Positions 33,059-42,093 of a DNA stretch of 45,220 nucleotides are shown here, piece after piece. The DNA comes from Metaruminococcus_A sp964607135 (GTDB lineage: Bacteria; Bacillota; Clostridia; Oscillospirales; Ruminococcaceae): positions 1 to 45,220 of the forward strand of contig CAZSIV010000018.1 of NCBI GenBank assembly GCA_964607135.1. The letters are read 5' to 3'. The number at the start of each line of letters is the position of its first letter. Positions within the stretch are counted from its first letter, which is position 1. The position numbers and the translations under genes were made by a program. The notes under the pieces are model-generated. The model saw nothing but the letters and a program-made list of their open reading frames with translations. It made no database searches and was not told the DNA's origin.

Positions 33059-34269
33059 CGATTTCCACCTTTCTCTGGCCGTATTATTTTTATTGTATCC
33101 CCTGCCACAGCAATTTCAGGAATTCCCTTTTTGTTCGCATACTCCACCGCGCGATCCAAGGAGTCGAAAACGCAGTATTCAACATTTTTTCCCTTTTGAA
33201 TCTGCTGATTTGAGTAAAGCAGCCCTTCTACCTCAAATCCATCAGGTGAGAACACCAGTAACTCAGCATTGGAAAGAGGATGGGCCGGCGTATTTTCTAA
33301 AAGGGAAGCCAGCACAGCATCCAAATTGATTCCAAATCCGACAGCCGGGCTCGGCATCCCAAACGCGGCAAAAAGATGGTCGTACCGGCCGCCGGACAGG
33401 ATCGCCCGTCCAAACCCGGAAATATATCCTCGGAAAATCACTCCGGTATAATAATTGATCCGGTTCACAATCCCCAGGTCGACAGAAATTTTTTCGCCCA
33501 AGCCATAGCTCTGGAGCGCGGTATACAGGCTGCGCAGATATTCGACCGTTTTCGTGATCTCTGCATCTTCAAAAAGAGTAATCGCCTTGTCAAAAATTTC
33601 ATCGCCGCCGAAAAGCCGGGGCAGCTGTTTCATCTGCGCCGCATCTTTCGGCGCGAGACGGCTGTCTACCAAATCGTTTAAAGCCGGGTAATTCTTGCTT
33701 TCAATGAGCAGCCGGATTTCTTCTTTCAGCTCTTCGTCGATCCCGAGCTTCTCCATCAGCCGGTTGAAAATTGCAATATGGCCGATTTCCAACCGATAAT
33801 TTGACGGATTACAGCATTCCAGAGCTTCTACCGCCGTAAAAAGCACCTCTAAGTCAGCGCGTTTTCCTGAAGCGCCGATCATTTCGATCCCGCTCTGGAA
33901 TTCCTCATCACTTCTTCCCGTCAAGCTGGGAGCAGCGTGATAAACCTTCTGATTATAAAAGAGACGAAGCGGAAGGATTTGATCCCTCAGCCGGGTGGAG
34001 ACGAGCCGCGCAATCGGCATAGTCGAATCCGGACGAAGGGCGATCAACCTGCCCTTTCTGTCGGAAAGCTTATACATGCTTTCCTCCGAAATGACGTTAT
34101 ACGCCTGCGTAAAAACGTCCAGAAACTCTATTTCCGGCGTCATCACTTCAGCGAATCCGCGGCTTTCAAACAACCGCTCCATCTGCTCTTCCAGCTGCCG
34201 TCGAAAGACGCATTCCTCAAAAATCAAATCCCTGGTTCCCTCGGGGGTAATGCGATAATTTTTTCCCAT
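33055..34269 (-). CDS. hisZ: ATP phosphoribosyltransferase regulatory subunit
   Basis: HisRS-like partner of short HisG that gives histidine feedback. The 404-residue protein has class II synthetase-like core segments: TPEIEFLDVFTQA, LRPDSTMPIARLVSTRLR, YYTGVIFRGY and GGRYDHLFAAFG. It has a divergent small C-terminal domain of about 80 residues. It is not a true HisRS: its place directly before short hisG and its divergent C-terminal part point to HisZ. It is the first gene of the operon, with AGGAG before the ATG and an operator-promoter just upstream. Confidence 0.93.
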   Translation of the reverse strand: MGKNYRITPEGTRDLIFEECVFRRQLEEQMERLFESRGFAEVMTPEIEFLDVFTQAYNVISEESMYKLSDRKGRLIALRPDSTMPIARLVSTRLRDQILPLRLFYNQKVYHAAPSLTGRSDEEFQSGIEMIGASGKRADLEVLFTAVEALECCNPSNYRLEIGHIAIFNRLMEKLGIDEELKEEIRLLIESKNYPALNDLVDSRLAPKDAAQMKQLPRLFGGDEIFDKAITLFEDAEITKTVEYLRSLYTALQSYGLGEKISVDLGIVNRINYYTGVIFRGYISGFGRAILSGGRYDHLFAAFGMPSPAVGFGINLDAVLASLLENTPAHPLSNAELLVFSPDGFEVEGLLYSNQQIQKGKNVEYCVFDSLDRAVEYANKKGIPEIAVAGDTIKIIRPEKGGNR

Positions 34270-34289
34270 ATAATTCTCCTGTTGCTTTA

Positions 34290-34319
34290 ATACGCTAATA
34301 TAATAGCATATTAGCGTAT
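34290..34319 (-). promoter_or_regulatory. Perfect 12-bp inverted repeat, likely his operator
   Basis: ATACGCTAATAT (34290-34301) and ATATTAGCGTAT (34308-34319) are exact reverse complements with a 6-base spacer. The repeat covers the -10 box and part of the promoter spacer, so a bound protein would block RNA polymerase. A TrpR-like HisR/YerC repressor is a known candidate for Firmicute his operons; its assignment here is inference. No T-box or riboswitch is present before hisZ. Confidence 0.75.
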
Positions 34320-34328
34320 AGGTGTCAA
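34300..34328 (-). promoter_or_regulatory. his operon promoter
   Basis: A perfect TTGACA (34323-34328) and TATTAT (34300-34305) lie 17 bp apart on the minus strand. The -35 box begins 3 bp past the polC stop. The -10 box sits inside the inverted repeat. There is no terminator between polC and this promoter. Confidence 0.9.
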
Positions 34329-34331
34329 GGA

Positions 34332-37300
34332 TCAGAAGAAAGAAATCTGGCTGGACTTCGGAATTCCTTCCAGTGCCCCTGCCTGCTCCAACATTTCAAT
34401 CACCGATTTTGAAACACCGGACCGATTTTGAATTTCATCGACTGAAATATAAGTTCCTTCTTTTCCAGCGTCCTCTAAAGAGGCTGCTGCTGAAGCGCCC
34501 ACCCCTTTCAAAGCCGCAAACGGAAGCCGGATTTTTCCATCTTCCACCGCGTAAATGCTGGCTTTGGATTTATAGATATCGACCGGGAGAAACTCATAAC
34601 CACGGCAGAGCATCTCGTTGATAATCAGCAGGGTGTTGTACAAATCCTCTTCCTTTACTGAGCGTTCGTTTCCTTTGGCCTTTAAAGAATCAAGCCGAAG
34701 CTGGGTCATTCCCTTCCCCTTTACAGCTGCTTCCGCATCGAAATCGCCGTTGCGGACAGTAAAGTAAACGGCGTAAAATTCCAGTGGACGGTATATTTTA
34801 AACCATCCGAGCTTGATTGCAGCAGTGACGTAAGCGGCCGCGTGCGCTTTTGGGAACATGTATTTGATTTTGAAACAGCTGTCGATATACCACTGCGGCA
34901 CACCGTGTTCCTTCATCGCCTTGACGTATTCTTCCGTTAAGAGTTTCGTTGCTTTTCCCTTACGGGTGATTTCCATGATTTTAAAGGCCATATCCGGCTC
35001 CAAGCCTTTATGCATCAGGTAAACCATGATGTTGTCACGGGTACCGATTACCTCGGCAATGGTACAGATTCCTTTTTTGATCAAATCCTGTGCGTTTCCC
35101 AGCCAGACGTCGGTTCCATGAGAAAGGCCGGAAATCTGGAGCAGATCGGAAAAGCATTTCGGCTGGGAATCGAGCAGCATCTGGCGGACAAACGGGGTTC
35201 CCATCTCCGGCAATGCGTAGGTACCGGTCTGGCTGTCGATTTCCTCCGGCGTGACACCGAGCGCCTCGGTCGAGGTAAACAGGCTGATCACCTTCGGATC
35301 GCTCATCGTGACATCCAGAATTTTGATTCCGGTGAAATCCTCCAGATATTTATACATCGTCGGAACATCGTGCCCGAGGTTGTCGAGCTTCAAAATGGTA
35401 TCGTGAAGCGAATGGAAGTCGAAATGCGTTGTCGTGATATCGCTGTCCGCGTCGTCGGCAGGGCGCTGGACGGGGGTAAAATCGTAAACCTCGTATTCCG
35501 ACGGGACAACGACCATGCCGCCGGGATGCTGCCCGGTCGTCCGCTTGACACCAGTACAGCCGGCCGCAAGGCGCGCTTCCTCCGCTTTGTGGACAACCCT
35601 GCCCTGCCCCTCGAGGTATTTTAAGACAAAGCCATAGGCGGTTTTCTCCGCCACGGTAGAAATCGTACCAGCTTTAAAAACGTGGTCGGAACCGAACAGC
35701 TCTTCCGTATATTTATGAGCGCGGGCCTGGTATTCGCCCGAAAAATTCAGGTCGATATCAGGCGACTTGTCCCCTTTGAAGCCCAAAAAGGTTTCAAACG
35801 GAATATCATGCCCCTCTCGTATCATAAAAGTGCCGCACTTCGGACAATCTTTCTCCGGCAGGTCATAGCCAGAACCGACCGACCCGTCGGTGATAAATTC
35901 ACTGTGCTTGCAGTTCGGGCAGCAATAGTGAGGCGGAAGCGGATTGACTTCCGATATCCCAGCCATCGTAGCGGCAAACGAAGAACCGACCGATCCACGG
36001 GAACCCACCAGATATCCATCTTCTACCGACTTCCAAACCAGCTTCTGCGCGATGATGTAAAGAACAGCGAATCCATTTTTGATAATGGAGTCGAGCTCTT
36101 TCTCCAACCGTTTTTGAACCAGTTCAGGCAAAGGATCCCCGTAAACCGAATGCGCTTTTGCCCAGCAGATTTCCTGAAGCTGTTCCTCCGCCCCGTCGAT
36201 GCTGGGCGGATAGGTTCCTTTTGGGATAGCGCGGAGCTCCGGGTCGCACATATCGGCGATCCGGTTTGAATTGGTGATTACTACTTCGCGCGCCTTTTCC
36301 TCTCCGAGATAGGAAAACTCTTTCAACATCTCGTCGGTCGTGCGGAAGTAGAGAGGCGGCTGGTTTTCGTCCTTAAATTTGATGCTGGTCAAAATTTCAC
36401 GGTAGATCGCATCCCCTTCGTCTTGAAAATGAACGTCGCAGGTGGCGACAACCGGCTTTTTCAGATATTCCCCCAGCCGGACGACCGTCCTGTTAAAGTC
36501 CCGAAGCTGTTCTTCGTCCGCGGCTTTTCCGGTGCGGATCAGGAACTGATTGTTCTGGATCGGCTGGATTTCCAGATAGTCGTAAAATTCCGCAATTTTT
36601 ACGAGTTCTTCCCAGGGCTTCCCGTCGACGATCGCGGTAAACAGTTCCCCTGCTTCACAGGCGCTCCCGATAATCAGGCCGTCCCGCCAGCGCATAAGCT
36701 CGCTCTTCGGAATGCGCGGCTGCCGGTAATAATACTTGATATGTCCCAGCGAAATCAACCGATAAAGATTTTTGAGCCCCGTTTTATTCCGCACCAAAAT
36801 GATTTGATGGTAGGAGCGCAGATTTCGGATATTCACTTCCCCTGTAGATTTGGTGCGGATTTCCGAAATTTTTTGGATCCCGCGCTGGGACTGAAGTTTG
36901 TCAGCGATATCAAAGAAAATTTTTCCCAAGACTTCCGCGTCGTCACAGGCGCGGTGATGGTTGAAATCGCCCAGCTTTAAATGCTCGGCGACCGTATTAA
37001 GCTTATGATTTTTGATTTTATAAAGGCTTTTACAGAGAGGAACGGTATCGATATAAGTATAATCGCATGGCATTTTGCTCCGTTTGGCAGCGGCCTGGAT
37101 AAAGCTCATGTCAAACCGTGCGTTGTGAGCGATTAAAATATCCCCCCCGCAGAAATCAAAAAACACCCGCAGCGCTTCGGCTTCAGAGGGGGCTTCCTTT
37201 ACCATCGCATCGGTGATGCCGGTGAGCTCTGTGATCTTCCCGGGGATCGGTTTCCCCGGATTGACGAAGGTATCAAACGAGTCGATAATCTCGCCGTTTC

Positions 37301-38693
37301 TGATCTTGACCGCGCCGATCTCCGTCAGGCGTTCGGACTGGACGTTCAGCCCCGTCGTCTCTACATCGAACGAAATAAATTCATCCGTCAGCGCTGCGTC
37401 TTGATCCCCGTAAATTGCAGATTGCGTGTCGTTTCCCGCCGTATCGTCCACAAAATAGCCCTCGACCCCATAAATCACTTTGAACTCCCCGCCTTTGGAG
37501 CGGATGGCATCCAAAGCGTTCATCGCGTCCGGGAAAGCCTGGGCGACGCCGTGGTCGGTAATGGCCACCGCCTGATGCCCCCACTCATAGGCGGTTTGCA
37601 CCAGCTTGTCCGCGCTGGTAACGGCATCCATCGAGGACATATTGGTGTGCAGATGCAGCTCAACCCGCTTCTCTTCACTCAAGTCCTTCCTTTTGACATG
37701 TTCAACCAGGAGGATATCGTTTGGACGGACGACAATATCACGGTCGTATTTGTCATATGTCACCTCTCCGCGCAGGAGAAGGGTCGACCCCTTTTTTATT
37801 TTTTCAAACGCCTCGGCACTTTTTTTATCCGTAATTACTTTGAGGTTGATCGAGCTGGTGTAATCGGTAATCGAGTAACTCAAAATCGCGGTTTTTCCGT
37901 CGCGCGAAAGGCGGTTGTCGCTCAAAAAAACGTCGCCCCAGATCACGACCCGGCCGCTTTCCTGTGATAAATCCGCAATCCTCACCGGAGGGGCGCTGAA
38001 TTTTCGCCCCGAAATCAGGGTGGCGCTGTTCGTCTTGATTGGAAGATTATGCAGCTCCAGCTTCAGATTGACCTTTTGCTCAGCCTTTTTGGGGGCGGAC
38101 TGGGCTGCCGGAGACGGAAAGTAATCCGGAGAAGCCGGCGGGACATCATAATCCACCGGCGGAGGCGGAAGCTCGTCCACAACGCTGGCAATCATCTGCT
38201 CATGCTCTTTCAGCGTTTTTGAAAGAAGGCCGAAGAATTCCACTTCAACCGGCAGACTGAATTCCTCCAGGACAATCTTTTTGATTTCGAGGTCGGTTTT
38301 CGCCTCTGTCAACAGCTGGAACCCACCGTTTTTTAATTCGATCTTTAGTGTTGTCCCATCAAACGAAGCTGTCGAATCGTTAAAATAGCCGTTTGCAACA
38401 CTGACACGCCGTTTGAGCAGAAGAACGATCTGGGGGAAATAATCCGGTGTAAAGAGATCCGGCGTGTATTTTGGCGCAATCTGCATCGAGGAAAGACCGA
38501 GCCTGTCCACCAAAATCCGTTCACAGCGGAACAGCTCTTCTCTGGAGGCAAGGGCGGAAAAAATGACCTCACAGCGCATTTCCCGTTTCTTTTTCTCTAA
38601 GTCGACAGAAAGCAGGCGTGCAGTTTCAAATGCATCGCCAAGCTCTTCCTTTGATATGTATTGGCCAAACAAGTCGAGAAATCCCTGTGACAT
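34332..38693 (-). CDS. polC: DNA polymerase III alpha subunit, PolC type
   Basis: Main replicative polymerase of low-GC Gram-positives. The 1453-residue protein has an N-terminal domain, an OB fold (about 235-330) and a PHP domain opening with VELHLHTNMSSMDAV. That domain is split by a DEDD 3'-5' exonuclease (ISFDVETTGL and IAHNARFDMSFI). A zinc site CCPNCKHSEF with CPKCG and the polymerase motif PDIDLNFSGEYQ follow, and the fingers contain MFPKAHAAAYV. It ends in QISFF, a likely sliding-clamp-binding tail. GGAG lies about 10 nt before the ATG. It closes the pyrH-...-ispG cluster and leads into the his operon. Confidence 0.98.
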   Translation of the reverse strand: MSQGFLDLFGQYISKEELGDAFETARLLSVDLEKKKREMRCEVIFSALASREELFRCERILVDRLGLSSMQIAPKYTPDLFTPDYFPQIVLLLKRRVSVANGYFNDSTASFDGTTLKIELKNGGFQLLTEAKTDLEIKKIVLEEFSLPVEVEFFGLLSKTLKEHEQMIASVVDELPPPPVDYDVPPASPDYFPSPAAQSAPKKAEQKVNLKLELHNLPIKTNSATLISGRKFSAPPVRIADLSQESGRVVIWGDVFLSDNRLSRDGKTAILSYSITDYTSSINLKVITDKKSAEAFEKIKKGSTLLLRGEVTYDKYDRDIVVRPNDILLVEHVKRKDLSEEKRVELHLHTNMSSMDAVTSADKLVQTAYEWGHQAVAITDHGVAQAFPDAMNALDAIRSKGGEFKVIYGVEGYFVDDTAGNDTQSAIYGDQDAALTDEFISFDVETTGLNVQSERLTEIGAVKIRNGEIIDSFDTFVNPGKPIPGKITELTGITDAMVKEAPSEAEALRVFFDFCGGDILIAHNARFDMSFIQAAAKRSKMPCDYTYIDTVPLCKSLYKIKNHKLNTVAEHLKLGDFNHHRACDDAEVLGKIFFDIADKLQSQRGIQKISEIRTKSTGEVNIRNLRSYHQIILVRNKTGLKNLYRLISLGHIKYYYRQPRIPKSELMRWRDGLIIGSACEAGELFTAIVDGKPWEELVKIAEFYDYLEIQPIQNNQFLIRTGKAADEEQLRDFNRTVVRLGEYLKKPVVATCDVHFQDEGDAIYREILTSIKFKDENQPPLYFRTTDEMLKEFSYLGEEKAREVVITNSNRIADMCDPELRAIPKGTYPPSIDGAEEQLQEICWAKAHSVYGDPLPELVQKRLEKELDSIIKNGFAVLYIIAQKLVWKSVEDGYLVGSRGSVGSSFAATMAGISEVNPLPPHYCCPNCKHSEFITDGSVGSGYDLPEKDCPKCGTFMIREGHDIPFETFLGFKGDKSPDIDLNFSGEYQARAHKYTEELFGSDHVFKAGTISTVAEKTAYGFVLKYLEGQGRVVHKAEEARLAAGCTGVKRTTGQHPGGMVVVPSEYEVYDFTPVQRPADDADSDITTTHFDFHSLHDTILKLDNLGHDVPTMYKYLEDFTGIKILDVTMSDPKVISLFTSTEALGVTPEEIDSQTGTYALPEMGTPFVRQMLLDSQPKCFSDLLQISGLSHGTDVWLGNAQDLIKKGICTIAEVIGTRDNIMVYLMHKGLEPDMAFKIMEITRKGKATKLLTEEYVKAMKEHGVPQWYIDSCFKIKYMFPKAHAAAYVTAAIKLGWFKIYRPLEFYAVYFTVRNGDFDAEAAVKGKGMTQLRLDSLKAKGNERSVKEEDLYNTLLIINEMLCRGYEFLPVDIYKSKASIYAVEDGKIRLPFAALKGVGASAAASLEDAGKEGTYISVDEIQNRSGVSKSVIEMLEQAGALEGIPKSSQISFF

Positions 38694-38743
38694 GACAAGC
38701 TCCTTTTATCTGGTAAAGAACAGCATAAAGACATCCGTAAAAA

Positions 38744-39793
38744 TTACATTTGACCGATTTCCCGCAAGAGGGCCGTTTCTATCTCATCCTCCGGAATTTT
38801 TCGGATGATTTCCCCCTTCTTAAAAAGAACGGCACAGCCGTCTCCCCCCGCGATTCCGATATCCGCATCCCGCGCTTCGCCCGGCCCGTTGACGACACAG
38901 CCCATAACGGCGACTTTAAGCGGTTTATCGCAGTCTTTCAACGCGTTCTCCACGCGGTTTGCAAGCCCGATCAAGTCAATTTTTGTCCGCCCGCAGGTCG
39001 GGCAGGATACCAGGTTGACCCCGCGGTCGTATTTCCCAATGCTTTTGAGGATATCCTTTGCCGCATCGATTTCCCGCATTGGATCGGCAGTCAATGAAAC
39101 CCGGATGGTTTCTCCGATCCCGTCAAGCAGCAATGATCCGATGCCCACCGCGGACTTTATGATCCCCATCCGTTCAGTCCCCGCTTCGGTAACGCCGAGA
39201 TGGAGAGGATACGGGCAGCGCTCAGCGAGCAGCCGATAGGCCTTGACCATGATTCGTACGTCGGAACACTTGACCGAAATGACGATCTGGTCAAAATCAT
39301 AACGTTCGAGAAGCGACACATGATAAAGAGCGCTTTCCACCAGAGCCTCAGCGGTTGGGGCGCCGTACTTCGCCAAAATTTCCTTTTCCAACGAACCCGC
39401 ATTGACGCCGATCCGAATCGGCACCCCCGCATTTGCGCAGGCAGTCACGACCGCTTTCACACGATCGTCATCTCCGATATTGCCGGGATTGATCCGAATC
39501 TTATCGATCCCGGCTTCTACGCATTCCAAAGCGAGTTTATAATCAAAATGGATATCGGCAACCAGCGGAACCGAAATTTTGGACTGGATCGCTTCCACCA
39601 AACGCACTGCCTGATGGTCCGGCACCGCGATCCGAATGATCTCACAGCCGCCACGCTCCAAAGCAACCGCCTGTTTGACATTGTTTTCCACATCGTCTGC
39701 ACGGACATTCAGCATGGATTGAATAGAAATCCGGCCGTCTCCAAATGTAATGTTTTTTAACTTTACAGGAACGACTTTCCTTTCAGTTTTCAT
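38744..39793 (-). CDS. ispG: 4-hydroxy-3-methylbut-2-enyl-diphosphate synthase
   Basis: Iron-sulfur enzyme that converts MEcPP to HMBPP in the MEP pathway. From ATG 39793, with GGAGG eight bases upstream, the product is 349 residues. It has a TIM barrel (VPLVADIHFDYKLAL, IRINPGNIG, IRIGVNAGSLE) and a C-terminal 4Fe-4S domain with CPTCGRTKID and GCVVNGPGEARDADIG, providing the three cysteines and glutamate. An earlier in-frame start would overlap rseP. Fifty bases separate it from polC. Confidence 0.97.
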   Translation of the reverse strand: MKTERKVVPVKLKNITFGDGRISIQSMLNVRADDVENNVKQAVALERGGCEIIRIAVPDHQAVRLVEAIQSKISVPLVADIHFDYKLALECVEAGIDKIRINPGNIGDDDRVKAVVTACANAGVPIRIGVNAGSLEKEILAKYGAPTAEALVESALYHVSLLERYDFDQIVISVKCSDVRIMVKAYRLLAERCPYPLHLGVTEAGTERMGIIKSAVGIGSLLLDGIGETIRVSLTADPMREIDAAKDILKSIGKYDRGVNLVSCPTCGRTKIDLIGLANRVENALKDCDKPLKVAVMGCVVNGPGEARDADIGIAGGDGCAVLFKKGEIIRKIPEDEIETALLREIGQM

Positions 39794-39794
39794 A

Positions 39795-40829
39795 TCAAGA
39801 GCCTCCAAACAACCGAAATACATCGTTAAACGTCACAAAAACCATTAAGAGCATCAAGAGCGCCAAACCGACAAAGTTGATAATCGATTCGTATTTCGTA
39901 CTGATCGGTTTGCGGCGGATCGCCTCAATGATCAGAACGAAGAAACGCCAGCCATCCAACGCTGGAAACGGAAGGAAATTGAAAATTCCAACGTTGATCG
40001 AAATAAAGGCCATAATATTGAGGACAGAAGAGAGGCCCAGCTGAAGTGTCTGGCCGATCACCTGCCCCGCGCCAACCGGGCCCGACAATTCATTGATTCC
40101 CACATTCCCTGTGAGAAGATCCGTCAAAGAAACCCAGATTGTTTTTGCATAGGATACGGTTCTATAAAAAGACATTTTTACAACCGAAACAAAATCCTTT
40201 TCGATCGCCTTCACCTTGAAATCGATGTCGATCTCCGGCTTGCCGTCCGTCTCGGTCATTCTAAACCGAACGTCCTCCAGGTGAACGACTTCACCGTCGC
40301 GACGGACGTCAATATCCGCAACACCGTCTTCCGCCCGAAGGAGCGAATAGATGATATCGGTATCTACGAAGATGCCATTTCCGTTGATGGAGAGGATTTC
40401 ATCCCCGACCTGTAAACCCGCTTGATTGCTGACCGCGTTTTCGTTGAACCGTGCAACGATATTGGAACCGTTCAGCGGCTGCATGGAGACTACAATCACC
40501 AAGACGAGGAATCCTAAGACGAGATTCATAATCGGGCCGGTAATCACCACCAAAATCCTTTGCCAAACCGGTTTGTTGCAAAAAGCATTTTTCTCGCCGG
40601 ATGCCTCGTCTTCCCCCTCCATACTGACAAATCCGCCGACCGGGAACGCCCTGAGGGCATATTTCGTCTCTTTTCCCTGCCATTTCAGCAAGGTGGGGCC
40701 CATCCCCATTGCGAATTCATTCACCTTGATCCTGCAAGCTTTTGCAACCAGGAAATGCCCCAGTTCATGGATAAAGATCAAGACGCCGAAAATCAAAATT
40801 GTCACTAAAATCGTAATTACAATATCCAA
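39795..40829 (-). CDS. rseP: Site-2 metalloprotease RseP family
   Basis: Membrane zinc protease (M50B) that cuts substrates inside the membrane, such as anti-sigma factors. The 344-residue protein has the active-site HELGH at about 21-25 in its first helix and a periplasmic-type PDZ domain (near 115-190). NFLPFPALDGWRFF supplies the zinc Asp near 290, and further membrane helices lie at the C-terminus. The annotated start is TTG at 40829, with AAAGGAG about 14 bases upstream, which is unusually far. Its substrate is not indicated by neighbours; the dxr-rseP-ispG order is standard in Firmicutes. Confidence 0.94.
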   Translation of the reverse strand: MDIVITILVTILIFGVLIFIHELGHFLVAKACRIKVNEFAMGMGPTLLKWQGKETKYALRAFPVGGFVSMEGEDEASGEKNAFCNKPVWQRILVVITGPIMNLVLGFLVLVIVVSMQPLNGSNIVARFNENAVSNQAGLQVGDEILSINGNGIFVDTDIIYSLLRAEDGVADIDVRRDGEVVHLEDVRFRMTETDGKPEIDIDFKVKAIEKDFVSVVKMSFYRTVSYAKTIWVSLTDLLTGNVGINELSGPVGAGQVIGQTLQLGLSSVLNIMAFISINVGIFNFLPFPALDGWRFFVLIIEAIRRKPISTKYESIINFVGLALLMLLMVFVTFNDVFRLFGGS

Positions 40830-40865
40830 ACCAGTCCGTTCAACTCCTTTGAGAAGGGGGACACC

Positions 40866-42071
40866 CTAATCAGCCAGATGTTCCCTGTAATGTTCCAATA
40901 CAAATTCCCTGGCGGCACGATCTGCCGCTTCGATCGTTTCAACGGTAACATTATTATGCACGCTGGGGAGCCGTAATACTTGGTAAACAAGCTCACCAAT
41001 TGCGAGAAACGGAATTTTTTTCTCCAAAAACAGAGCGACCGCCTGCTCATTGGCGCCATTTGCCATAGCGGGATACAGCCCGCCTTTTCCGATCGCCTCA
41101 TAGCAAGCCTTGAGGCAGACAAAGGTTTCCGGATCCGGCTTTAAAAAACTGAGCGTACCGTAGTCGGTTAACGACAAGCGTTTCACGCCGCACGGAACCC
41201 GATTTGGATAGGTCAGCGCATACTGGATTGGGAGTTTCATGTCCGGTACGCCCATCTGGCCGATCACCGAATAATCGCAATACTCTACAGCGGAGTGCAG
41301 CACGCTTTCCCGATGGACGACAATCTCCACATCTTCCGGCCGGCAGCCGAACAGCCAGACGGCCTCAATCAATTCGAGCCCTTTATTCATAAGAGTTGCG
41401 GAATCGACGGTGATCTTCGCCCCCATACTCCAGTTCGGATGCTTAAGCGCATCGGCTACCGTAACGTTTTTGAGCTGTTCACGGCTTCTGCCGTAAAACG
41501 GGCCGCCGGATGCCGTCAAGATAATTTTGTTCAGCGCCTTTTCAGGATTTCCCTGCAAGCACTGAAAAATAGCGGAATGCTCACTGTCCACCGGCAGGAT
41601 CGGCACACCGTACTTCTCTGCCTGCCGGAGCACCAACTCCCCGCCTGTTACCAGCGTTTCCTTATTCGCCAAAGCAATCGTTTTTCCCGCCTCGATTGCT
41701 GCAAGGGTCGGCCGGAGCCCCACCATACCCACTATGGCATTTAGAACGATATCGGCTGGTCCCAAAGAGGCCGCTTCACACAACCCATCCATACCCGTCA
41801 CAACGCGGACTCCACTTCCGCTTAAACGTGAGGAGAGCTCTTTATAGTTCCGTTCATCAAAAATGCAGACAAGCTCAGGTTTTAACTGCCTTGCCTGCAC
41901 TTCGAGCAGATCGATATTTGAACGGGCGGCCAGCCCACAGACACGAAAGCCGTTTTCCTTTGCCACTTCGATTGCCTGAGTGCCGATCGAACCAGTCGAA
42001 CCTAAAATACTAACTGTTTTCATGACTGAAGGGATTTCATCTGTCACAGAGACGGATCTCCCGCATTCCAC
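40866..42071 (-). CDS. dxr: 1-deoxy-D-xylulose-5-phosphate reductoisomerase
   Basis: NADPH-dependent second enzyme of the MEP pathway. The core begins MKTVSILGSTGSIGTQAIEV, with later segments LANKETLVTGGELV, PVDSEHSAIFQC, LTASGGPF and KITVDSATLMNKGLE covering cofactor, metal and substrate sites. The start at 42071 has AAGGA eight bases upstream and adds 16 residues to the usual N-terminus. The conventional ATG at 42023 has no visible ribosome site. It lies 22 nt after cdsA. Confidence 0.96.
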   Translation of the reverse strand: MECGRSVSVTDEIPSVMKTVSILGSTGSIGTQAIEVAKENGFRVCGLAARSNIDLLEVQARQLKPELVCIFDERNYKELSSRLSGSGVRVVTGMDGLCEAASLGPADIVLNAIVGMVGLRPTLAAIEAGKTIALANKETLVTGGELVLRQAEKYGVPILPVDSEHSAIFQCLQGNPEKALNKIILTASGGPFYGRSREQLKNVTVADALKHPNWSMGAKITVDSATLMNKGLELIEAVWLFGCRPEDVEIVVHRESVLHSAVEYCDYSVIGQMGVPDMKLPIQYALTYPNRVPCGVKRLSLTDYGTLSFLKPDPETFVCLKACYEAIGKGGLYPAMANGANEQAVALFLEKKIPFLAIGELVYQVLRLPSVHNNVTVETIEAADRAAREFVLEHYREHLAD

Positions 42072-42093
42072 CTTTCCTTATAAAAGTCGTTTT

